Shown: in pieces, positions 8,954-16,194 of the stretch | Position numbering within the stretch: position 1 is the stretch's first letter | Layout of the letters: each line of letters opens with the position of its first letter | DNA from: Loktanella sp. | Lineage (GTDB): Bacteria > Pseudomonadota > Alphaproteobacteria > Rhodobacterales > Rhodobacteraceae | Direction of reading: 5' to 3' | Length of the DNA stretch: 64,000 bases | NCBI GenBank assembly: GCA_024686085.1 | Contig: JAIBDT010000005.1 | Location: 1-64,000, forward strand | Program-made: the position numbers and the translations under genes | Notes under the pieces: model-generated | The model's database searches: none | Seen by the model: the letters and a program-made list of their open reading frames with translations, nothing else | What the model was told of the DNA's origin: nothing

Positions 8954-9793
8954 ATGCCTTATAAGTCAATTGCCACGATTTTACATGAACCATCGCAAGA
9001 CAAAGCGGCATTTGAGTTCGCAATTAATTTTGCACGTAAATCGGGCTCACATTTGCATGTGCTTTGTGTTGGTGTGGATGACACGGATCCAGGGTTTTAC
9101 TATGCGGGTGTGCAGGCCTTGGCGGTCCAGCAGAATTTTGAATCCTCACAGCGCGTTGCCAACTTATTGGAATCCGAAGTGCGTGAGAGGCTGGCGATAG
9201 AGGACATGACTTGGGATGTCCAAAACATCACGACCCTGCCCGGAGGCCTGGATACTTTCGTGTCAGATACGATGCGTTTCCATGATCTGGTCATTTTGCC
9301 AACACCTTACCAGCAGTCCTCGGACCGTGGGGACACTCTGATTTTTGAAGCCACTGTCTTGGGTGCGAACCGTCCTGTATTGATGGTGCCGCCTGCCAGC
9401 GATTGTAGTTGCGACTTTGAAAATGTGATGATTGCTTGGGATGATGGGGTGCAGGCTATGGCTGCAACGCGGGCGAGTTTGCCAATGATTGCAGCCGCCA
9501 AATGTACCGAAATTACGATCATTGATCCGCCTGTGCATAGTCACGAAAGATCTGACCCTGGTGGGCGGCTGGCGGAGTACATCGCGCGTTTTGGGGCCCG
9601 CGCGGATATTTCAATTCTTGCGCGTTCGCAGCCATCGATTGGAAATCAGTTGCTGACCCGCGCCAAGGAACGCGGCTTTGATTTGATCGTCATGGGCGCT
9701 TATGGTCGTTCTCCGTTGCGTGAGGCAATCCTCGGTGGTGCGACTCGCGATATGCTACGCCTGACCAGCATCCCTATATTGATGGCACATTAA
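8954..9793 (+). CDS. Universal stress protein, tandem UspA domains
   Basis: A 279-residue protein with two UspA-like halves (about 1-145 and 150-279). The second half ends with the nucleotide-binding signature GAYGRSPLREAILGGATR typical of ATP-binding Usp domains. The start has a GGGGG sequence a few bases upstream. It is transcribed away from ccoN, and an FNR-type box precedes it, suggesting induction at low oxygen as seen for Usp genes near cbb3 or hemN/fnr loci in other bacteria. The stop codon overlaps the convergent fnrL stop by four bases. Confidence 0.88.
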   Translation: MPYKSIATILHEPSQDKAAFEFAINFARKSGSHLHVLCVGVDDTDPGFYYAGVQALAVQQNFESSQRVANLLESEVRERLAIEDMTWDVQNITTLPGGLDTFVSDTMRFHDLVILPTPYQQSSDRGDTLIFEATVLGANRPVLMVPPASDCSCDFENVMIAWDDGVQAMAATRASLPMIAAAKCTEITIIDPPVHSHERSDPGGRLAEYIARFGARADISILARSQPSIGNQLLTRAKERGFDLIVMGAYGRSPLREAILGGATRDMLRLTSIPILMAH

Positions 9794-10512
9794 GTCGCGT
9801 CTGATCCTGTCTCAAGCAGCAGCGCCTCGCTACTGGGAATAGAAAGATTCCGCTTTCCGTCCAGCACGATAAGTCCTTCTTTTTTCAAAACCGAGAATTG
9901 GCGGCTGACTGTTTCAATTGTTAACCCGAGATAGTCTGCCATGGCTTCGCGAGTGAGAGGTAAAACAATTTTGATTTCGTCACTGTTTGTTTCATTGCCT
10001 ATGGTGGTGCGTCGCACCAACATCATTAGGAACGTCGCAATCTTTTCACGCGCCGTTTTGCGGCCCAGCAGAAGCATCCACTCACGTGCCGCGTCCAGTT
10101 CGTCCAAAGCCATTTCCAGCATGCGCTGGGACAAATGCGGGGTTTTACCGACCATTTGTTCAAAGCCTTCACGACGGAAACAGCAAAGCGTCACGTCAGT
10201 GACCGCAGTCACATCATAAATAGCTGTGTCACGTCCTGGTCTGCCGATAAAATCGGATGGTAGCAAAAGGCCCATTGTTTGCTTGCGCCCATCTTCCATT
10301 AACCGCTCAATCGTCGCAGTCCCAGATACAACAGTTCCCACAAAGCCCATGCGGTCACCGCTCCACATGATGGGTTGGCCTGCCTCAAAGCTGCGATAAT
10401 ACTTCATGGAATCGAGTTCGACCAACTCGTCCGGCTCACATGTCGCGCAGACTGCCCGATGCCGAATAGGGCATTGGCTACAGTTCTTTTCATAACTCTG
10501 AACAGGGGTCAT
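9790..10512 (-). CDS. fnrL: Oxygen-sensing Crp/Fnr-family regulator FnrL
   Basis: A 240-residue Crp/Fnr regulator. The N-terminus has CSQCPIRHRAVCATC (Cys 11, 14, 22, 25) and an internal Cys pair at 110-111, consistent with a [4Fe-4S] cluster of the FnrL type. A cyclic-nucleotide-like beta-roll follows, then a C-terminal winged helix with ETVSRQ in the recognition helix, the E..SR pattern that reads the TTGAT half-site. The three FNR boxes around the cco genes are natural targets. I saw no box upstream of fnrL itself. The stop overlaps that of the Usp gene, so the two genes converge with no terminator between them. Confidence 0.93.
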   Translation of the reverse strand: MTPVQSYEKNCSQCPIRHRAVCATCEPDELVELDSMKYYRSFEAGQPIMWSGDRMGFVGTVVSGTATIERLMEDGRKQTMGLLLPSDFIGRPGRDTAIYDVTAVTDVTLCCFRREGFEQMVGKTPHLSQRMLEMALDELDAAREWMLLLGRKTAREKIATFLMMLVRRTTIGNETNSDEIKIVLPLTREAMADYLGLTIETVSRQFSVLKKEGLIVLDGKRNLSIPSSEALLLETGSDAT

Positions 10513-10695
10513 TGAGCCGTTCCTAACAATTCATTTATGTCCGTCGATAAGACTATCCCATGGTTCAATGTGATACTGCAACCAATGGGTATGCTTGGCG
10601 GTTATGCCGCACCCGCAGGGATAGGATATCACAGCGCAGTCGGATCAGGAAATTTTCCCTGTATCATGGCCTTTTGAAACCGAGAAACACGCGAT

Positions 10696-11826
10696 ATGAT
10701 GTGCGATCACTTGCAGTTAGGGGCTACAACATTGCAAACGCCATATTACTTGATCGACAAAACAAAACTGCTGCCCAACCTTGAAAAAATTGCATGGCTC
10801 CGCGAGGCGTCTGGTGCAAAATCTTTGTTAGCGCTGAAATGTTTTGCGACATGGTCCGTTTTTGACTTCATGGCGCAGTACATGGATGGATCGACAAGTT
10901 CGTCTTTATACGAGGTACGTTTGGGGCATGAAAAGTTTGCGGGCGAAACACACGCTTATTCTGTTGCATATGCGGATCATGAGATAGCGGATGTTTTGAC
11001 ATATTCGGACAAGATCATATTCAATTCGATTGGGCAGTTACAGAAGTTTGCAAGTGTTTCCGAGGGTCATATTCGCGGTTTGCGAGTAAATCCAGGTGTG
11101 TCGACGTCCAGCTTTGATCTCGCCGATCCGGCCCGTCCGTTTAGCCGATTGGGTGAACATGATCCTGTCGCTGTTGCGCAAGTAGCGGACCAGATCACTG
11201 GATTGATGTTCCACAACAACTGCGAAAACGATGATTTCGCGCGGTTTGATGAGATGCTGACATTGATCGAGAACCGCTTTGGTGCAACGATTAAGCGAAT
11301 GGACTGGATTAGTTTGGGTGGTGGCATTCATTTTACCGGCGAGGGTTATCCGCTGGAAAAACTTGCGGCCCGCCTCAAGAAGTTGAGTGATGATTTTGGT
11401 GTTCAAGTTTACTTAGAACCCGGAGAAGCTGCGATTACAGGGGGCGCGACCCTTGAGGTGACGGTTCTCGACACGATGCATAACGGCAAGAACCTTGCCA
11501 TCGTCGATAGCTCGATTGAGGCCCATATGCTGGATTTACTGATCTACAGAGAGCCAGCCAAAGTGTCCCCGAATGCCGGTGATCATGAATGGATGATCTG
11601 TGGTAAATCCTGTCTTGCAGGCGATGTTTTTGGCGAATTCAGGTTTGATGCGCCATTGCAAGCCGGTGACCGGCTTTCGTTTCAGGACGCAGCTGGCTAT
11701 ACCATGGTCAAGAAGAACTGGTTCAACGGGGTGAAAATGCCCAGCATCGTAATCCGCGAATTGGACGGAACTACACGGCTTGTACGCGACTTCGACTATG
11801 ATGATTTCGCCGCAGCACTATCTTAA
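10696..11826 (+). CDS. nspC: Carboxynorspermidine/carboxyspermidine decarboxylase
   Basis: A 376-residue fold-III PLP decarboxylase of the alanine racemase/ornithine decarboxylase type. Family-typical stretches are TPYYLIDKTKL near the start, the PLP lysine in ALKCFATW (about K48), GLRVNPGVS, and VDSSIEAHMLDLLIYREP near the C-terminus. NspC decarboxylates carboxy(nor)spermidine to (nor)spermidine. The neighbouring dehydrogenase 32 bases downstream makes the substrate, which supports the call. Two adjacent ATG codons could start it; no strong Shine-Dalgarno is visible. Confidence 0.9.
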   Translation: MMCDHLQLGATTLQTPYYLIDKTKLLPNLEKIAWLREASGAKSLLALKCFATWSVFDFMAQYMDGSTSSSLYEVRLGHEKFAGETHAYSVAYADHEIADVLTYSDKIIFNSIGQLQKFASVSEGHIRGLRVNPGVSTSSFDLADPARPFSRLGEHDPVAVAQVADQITGLMFHNNCENDDFARFDEMLTLIENRFGATIKRMDWISLGGGIHFTGEGYPLEKLAARLKKLSDDFGVQVYLEPGEAAITGGATLEVTVLDTMHNGKNLAIVDSSIEAHMLDLLIYREPAKVSPNAGDHEWMICGKSCLAGDVFGEFRFDAPLQAGDRLSFQDAAGYTMVKKNWFNGVKMPSIVIRELDGTTRLVRDFDYDDFAAALS

Positions 11827-11858
11827 ACTCCCATAACACAAAGAGGTCTCTTGGATAC

Positions 11859-13100
11859 ATGAAACGCAACGTTCTTATCATTGGCGCCGGCGGCGTAGCA
11901 CAGGTCGTAGCGCATAAATGCGCGCAAAATAACGATGTTCTTGGCGATCTGCATATTGCCAGCCGGACACTATCGAAATGTGAAGACATCATCGCAAGCG
12001 TGCATGAAAAGTCTGCAATGAAACACGAAGGCGTTTTGAAAGCCCACGCGCTGGACGCCATGGATACCGCAGCCGTTGCCGCCCTGATCGGCGCGACTGG
12101 CGTTCAAATTGTGATCAATGTTGGCTCCCCCTTTGTAAACATGACAGTGCTCGAGGCATGCATTCAAACCAAGACCGCTTATATCGACACAGCGATTCAT
12201 GAAGATCCAAGCAAAATTTGTGAAACCCCACCGTGGTATGGCAACTATGAATGGACGCGTCGCGAGGCGTGTGCAGAGGCGGGTGTGACAGCGATCCTTG
12301 GTGCTGGATTTGATCCAGGTATGGTGAATGCTTTCGCCCGTTTTGCGATTGATGAATTCATGGATGAGGTCACATCAATCGACATCGTCGATATTAATGC
12401 GGGTAATCACGGCAAGTATTTCTCGACCAACTTTGATCCTGAAATCAACTTTCGCGAATTTACGGGCACCGTCTATAGTTGGCAGTCTGGCGCTTGGCAG
12501 GAAAACAAGATGTTCGAGGTTGGTCAGGAATGGGATCTTCCCGTGGTTGGCAAACAAAAGGCCTATATGTCAGGCCACGACGAGGTACATTCGCTGGCTG
12601 CCAATTATCCACAGGCCGACATCCGGTTTTGGATGGGCTTTGGTGACCATTACATCAACGTATTCACAGTATTGCAAAACCTTGGACTGTTGTCCGAGCA
12701 ACCAGTTGTGACGGCTGAGGGACTGGAAGTTGTGCCATTGAAGCTGGTTAAGGCGGTGTTGCCTGACCCAAGCAGCTTAGCGCCCAATTACACTGGAAAA
12801 ACATGTATTGGTGACTTTGTGAAAGGCACGAAGGACGGCAAAGACGTCGAGGTCTTTGTTTATAACGTCGCTGATCACAAGGACGCCTATAACGAAGTTG
12901 GTAGCCAAGGCATTTCTTACACTGCGGGCGTGCCGCCTGTTGCTGTCGCGATGTTGATTGCGGATGGGGCCTATGATCATGGCGTCATGATGAACGTCGA
13001 AGAGCTTGTACCCAAGCCACTGTTTGCTTTGCTCGATAACATCGGTCTGCCGACACGCGTAAAAGACGCCAAGGGTGATCGCGCCTGGCACGAAGCCTGA
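11859..13100 (+). CDS. Carboxynorspermidine dehydrogenase (saccharopine dehydrogenase family)
   Basis: A 413-residue saccharopine dehydrogenase-like enzyme with an N-terminal Rossmann motif (VLIIGAGGVAQVV, GxGxxA) and family stretches such as GAGFDPGMVNAF and NAGNHGKYF. In this family (CANSDH/CASDH) the enzyme joins aspartate semialdehyde with putrescine or diaminopropane using NADPH. Paired with the decarboxylase just upstream it gives the route to spermidine that does not need S-adenosylmethionine decarboxylase. Its stop lies two bases from the convergent stop of the AraC-type gene. Confidence 0.9.
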   Translation: MKRNVLIIGAGGVAQVVAHKCAQNNDVLGDLHIASRTLSKCEDIIASVHEKSAMKHEGVLKAHALDAMDTAAVAALIGATGVQIVINVGSPFVNMTVLEACIQTKTAYIDTAIHEDPSKICETPPWYGNYEWTRREACAEAGVTAILGAGFDPGMVNAFARFAIDEFMDEVTSIDIVDINAGNHGKYFSTNFDPEINFREFTGTVYSWQSGAWQENKMFEVGQEWDLPVVGKQKAYMSGHDEVHSLAANYPQADIRFWMGFGDHYINVFTVLQNLGLLSEQPVVTAEGLEVVPLKLVKAVLPDPSSLAPNYTGKTCIGDFVKGTKDGKDVEVFVYNVADHKDAYNEVGSQGISYTAGVPPVAVAMLIADGAYDHGVMMNVEELVPKPLFALLDNIGLPTRVKDAKGDRAWHEA

Positions 13101-13102
13101 AG

Positions 13103-14182
13103 CTAATCTAGGTTGGCGCCTTTTGCGCGCCAACCTGACGGTGTTTGACCTGTGATGCGCGTGAATTCACGGTTGAAATTAGACCTGGTCGCAAAGCCAG
13201 CCGTCAATGATATTTCGAGAATGGTTTTGTCGGTAGATCGCAGTAATTGACACGCATCTTGTACCCGAAATTCGTTCACGAATTGGGATAGATTCATGTC
13301 CCGTATACGGTTGACTGCTTGGCTGACGCTGCGATCAGGCAGGCCCAGTTTGCGTGACAGTCTCCGCAAGTTCAAATCCTCATCGCGATATAGTTTTTCA
13401 TTCTGTAATATCGCAGAAAGCCGCGCTACGATTTCGCTGTCTTCTTGGGTTATTGCCAGATCTTGTTTTTGTGCTGTCGGCGAAGGAGCGTCGGTGACCG
13501 CAGACTGCCCTAAGGCGGCGCCAACCCCGATTGCCATGATGAACGCTGATTGAACGAAGGTCACAATGACAGCGGCGTTTTGCCCGTCGTTCTGCACGAA
13601 GTCATAGATCAGATGAATATCAGTTAGCCCAGAAGCTAACAAAGCTGCTCCCGTCAACCGCATTGCGTTCAAAGCGGCGTTGGCGCTGGAAAATCGTGTC
13701 AGCGGGAGGCCGTCGCTGCCGCCCCGTGTCAAGGCCAAAAGCAAAACACCGAAACCGATATATGTAAGTAAGATCAAGGTGTCAGTGAGGGCAGGTTGCA
13801 CCGCATATGCCGCCCAGTTCATCGCGATTACTGCCAGGGGCCAAAGGTTTTTTCGTGTCAGTTCCGAGGAAAAAGAAACATATGCCAAATACGCGAGAGC
13901 GGGCAGAAAGGGCGCGAGCATTGCAATCCAAGGTGCAACACTCGTTAGGCCGTATCCCCAACGCAAACAAAGTAGAAACGATTGCAAAGCATAGAGCCCC
14001 AAGACAAGTCCAAATAGTTGGTGTGCCCTAACGGACATGTCTTTTGTGATGATCAGCCGGATCAAGATCCAGAGCAGAATAAAGGTCGCAAAAAGTGGGA
14101 GCGGAACAAATAACATGATGACCAATAAAACTAGGAGCAGATAACTCCATATATCCTTGATCGCGAAACAGGACGACCTCAA
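13103..14182 (-). CDS. Membrane-anchored AraC-family transcriptional regulator
   Basis: About 359 residues. The first two thirds (about 10-225) contain some seven hydrophobic helices; the C-terminal third (about 255-355) is an AraC-type double helix-turn-helix with LRRLSRKLGLPDRSVSQAVN and ISLTAGFATRSNFNREF. Regulators of this build, with a membrane sensor fused to an AraC DNA-binding domain, are known but poorly characterised. The start is uncertain: the frame opens with TTG and no clear Shine-Dalgarno is seen, so a few residues may be missing or extra. It is divergent from the alpha/beta hydrolase 73 bases away, which is its most likely target. Confidence 0.8.
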   Translation of the reverse strand: MRSSCFAIKDIWSYLLLVLLVIMLFVPLPLFATFILLWILIRLIITKDMSVRAHQLFGLVLGLYALQSFLLCLRWGYGLTSVAPWIAMLAPFLPALAYLAYVSFSSELTRKNLWPLAVIAMNWAAYAVQPALTDTLILLTYIGFGVLLLALTRGGSDGLPLTRFSSANAALNAMRLTGAALLASGLTDIHLIYDFVQNDGQNAAVIVTFVQSAFIMAIGVGAALGQSAVTDAPSPTAQKQDLAITQEDSEIVARLSAILQNEKLYRDEDLNLRRLSRKLGLPDRSVSQAVNRIRDMNLSQFVNEFRVQDACQLLRSTDKTILEISLTAGFATRSNFNREFTRITGQTPSGWRAKGANLD

Positions 14183-14255
14183 TCGTGAAATAGGACGCCA
14201 GTTTTCAAATGATTTCTCACAGTAGTTTCAGCGAAACGAACAATCGGAGACTATC

Positions 14256-15314
14256 ATGTTTAGCATCAAAACACTTTTACGATCATCGGCTATTGGGGCA
14301 GCGCTGGGGCTTGCCGGTTGGGGCGTCTACGAATTAGCCCGTCCTGCGAACATCGGGACCGTGGGCATCAGTTATGGCGAGGCATTTTCACCTGCACGGC
14401 AATCAAACATCGACTTTCATATTTGGTATCCCGCGGTTGCGGGCGGCAAGCAGGTTACTGTTGGTGGCAACGGTGTGTTTTACGGCACCAAAGCAGGCCG
14501 TCGTGCGCCGCATGACGGTGGGCGGCACCCTGTGGTCGTGATGTCCCATGGTGCGGGTGGTAATGCGGGGCAATTTGGCTGGATCGCAAGCGCTTTGGCG
14601 CAAGAAGGCTATGTCGTCGTTCTGCCAAACCATCCGGGCACAACAACTGGAAACGCATCCGCCGAGGCCGCAGTGCGTGTTTGGGAAAGGCCCTTGGATG
14701 TCACCGCTGTTTTGGATGATATAACAGCGCATGCAGATGCCTATCCGTTTATGGATACAGACCGAATTGGCGTTCTGGGTTTTTCGGCTGGCGGTTATAC
14801 CGCAATGGCCTTGTCCGGCGCGCGTGTTGTGCCGCAAAAGCTGCAAACCTTCTGTGACGAGACAGATCACGGAATGTCTGATTGTGCTTTTCTTGCGCAC
14901 TTTGGCGTCGATCTGCACCGCATGGATTTGTCGCCTGCCGCCCAAGACCTGACTGATCTGCGTGTGCGTACTGCTGTTATTGTTGACCCCGGCATCGTTG
15001 AAACGTTGGCGGTCGATAGTCTGACGCAGATTTCAATTCCAATGGCGATTATTAACCTCGGGGACGAGGGCAAGGTGCCAGTTGGTGTCGATGCGCAAAC
15101 CGCTGCTGATTTGATACCGCGAGCCGAATTTATTCGGGTCAACCAAGCAACGCACTTTAGCTTTCTTGCGAAGTGTAAGGCGCGTGGCCCCGAAATTCTG
15201 GCCAAGGAAGGCGAGCTTGACCCACTTTGCGCCGATTCAGGAACGCGATCACGTAGCGATATTCATGCGCAATTGGTGGATCTCATTACAGATCATTTGG
15301 CTGAGCATTTGTAG
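14256..15314 (+). CDS. Exported alpha/beta hydrolase (dienelactone hydrolase/PAF-acetylhydrolase-like)
   Basis: A 352-residue protein with an N-terminal hydrophobic segment (about residues 8-27) that may be a signal anchor. The catalytic core shows the oxyanion region MSHGAGGNAGQF, the nucleophile elbow GFSAGG (serine), a later aspartate region and the C-terminal histidine in NQATHFSF. Substrate cannot be told from the sequence; acylhydrolase, lipase or dienelactone hydrolase activity are all possible. It is divergent from an AraC-type regulator. A hairpin with a short U run lies downstream. Confidence 0.75.
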   Translation: MFSIKTLLRSSAIGAALGLAGWGVYELARPANIGTVGISYGEAFSPARQSNIDFHIWYPAVAGGKQVTVGGNGVFYGTKAGRRAPHDGGRHPVVVMSHGAGGNAGQFGWIASALAQEGYVVVLPNHPGTTTGNASAEAAVRVWERPLDVTAVLDDITAHADAYPFMDTDRIGVLGFSAGGYTAMALSGARVVPQKLQTFCDETDHGMSDCAFLAHFGVDLHRMDLSPAAQDLTDLRVRTAVIVDPGIVETLAVDSLTQISIPMAIINLGDEGKVPVGVDAQTAADLIPRAEFIRVNQATHFSFLAKCKARGPEILAKEGELDPLCADSGTRSRSDIHAQLVDLITDHLAEHL

Positions 15315-15322
15315 CACTTGCA

Positions 15323-15397
15323 AAAACCCGTCCGGAAGGGGTCAGGTGGGTGGGCCGGCCAACAAGCTAAGGCCATTATATCTCGTGGCCGGGTTTT
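15323..15397 (+). promoter_or_regulatory. Structured intergenic RNA: terminator or attenuator before the PhnD-like gene
   Basis: The arms AAAACCCG (15323-15330) and CGGGTTTT (15390-15397) are perfectly complementary and enclose further pairing potential. A competing stem CCGGCCA (15355-15361) / TGGCCGG (15386-15392) ends in GTTTT like an intrinsic terminator. The ribosome-binding site (AGGAG) of the next gene follows at once. It could simply terminate the hydrolase transcript, or the two mutually exclusive folds could control the next gene. It matches no riboswitch consensus I recognise. Confidence 0.4.
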
Positions 15398-15413
15398 AAT
15401 AGGAGAATAGCAG

Positions 15414-16160
15414 ATGATCGCGAGTTTAATGATGTATCAGCGGCCCGAACTGGTTGATGCGCACAAACGGTTCTGGGTTCTGATCCGCAAGCATCTTGCG
15501 GCGTTAGACGTCGATAGCCCAAAAGAATTGTCACAAGAGGCAGAAGAATTTTCCGTTTGGAATAGTCCCGATTTGGTCCTGAGCCAGACTTGTGGGATGC
15601 CTTATCGCACGTGGCTGCACGATAATGTTCAGCTTGTCGGCACGCCTGATTACGGGCTTGAGAATTGCCCTGCGGGATATTACCGCAGCGCAATTGTTGT
15701 TCGGGCCGACGACAAAAGGACTGATGTTGCGCTTTATCGCGACGCTGTTTTTGCCTACAATCAGACGTTCTCGCAGTCAGGTTATGCGGCCCCTTACTGG
15801 CATTTGCGGCCGTGCGGTTTCTGGTTCCAAAACAGACTACAGTCCAATCAACATGTTGGATCAGCACGATTTGTTGCTGATGGCCGTGCCGATATCGCAG
15901 CTATTGATGCCGTGACGTGGCGCAATGTTATGAAATACGAGCCCTTCGCCGACCAACTGCGTGTGTTGGACTGGACTGCGCCGACGCCGGGTCTTCCGCT
16001 GATTACGTCTGCGCGTATTGACGCGACTAAAGTCTACGATGCCATCAGTACTGCGGTTTCTCAATTGGATCGGGGCGATCAATCGGCGCTTGGCATCAAG
16101 GGGGTCGTGAAGATTGCTAAAGAGAAATATCTCAGAGTCCCAAATCCACCCGCGGCTTGA
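15414..16160 (+). CDS. PhnD-like periplasmic-binding-type protein
   Basis: A 248-residue protein resembling the phosphate/phosphonate-binding-like (PhnD-type) fold. Supporting parts are the CGMPYRTWLH loop, SAIVVRADD for the first strand-turn, and the segment DGRADIAAIDAVTW, which is typical of the hinge region (known form: G.AD.aaiD...w). No clear signal peptide is present, so it may be cytoplasmic or annotated short; its role is unclear. Good AGGAG ribosome-binding site. No ABC permease genes are adjacent. It is convergent with the large flavoprotein gene. Confidence 0.7.
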   Translation: MIASLMMYQRPELVDAHKRFWVLIRKHLAALDVDSPKELSQEAEEFSVWNSPDLVLSQTCGMPYRTWLHDNVQLVGTPDYGLENCPAGYYRSAIVVRADDKRTDVALYRDAVFAYNQTFSQSGYAAPYWHLRPCGFWFQNRLQSNQHVGSARFVADGRADIAAIDAVTWRNVMKYEPFADQLRVLDWTAPTPGLPLITSARIDATKVYDAISTAVSQLDRGDQSALGIKGVVKIAKEKYLRVPNPPAA

Positions 16161-16172
16161 TCCGCGGTCTCG
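16150..16172 (+). terminator. Short hairpin at the end of the PhnD-like gene
   Basis: CCGCGG (16150-16155) and CCGCGG (16162-16167) pair around a six-base loop that contains the stop codon, followed by TCTCGTTT. Weak U tract, so function is uncertain. Confidence 0.4.
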
Positions 16173-16194
16173 TTTAACCGCAGCGGACGCTTTT

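Noticed and set aside
10513-10695. Possible FNR box for self-control of fnrL
   Set aside because: I searched both strands of the gap and found no TTGAT-N4-ATCAA-like dyad.
15315-15413. TPP or other known riboswitch before the PhnD-like gene
   Set aside because: The CUGAGA core of TPP and the cores of other classes I know are absent; only generic pairing is seen.
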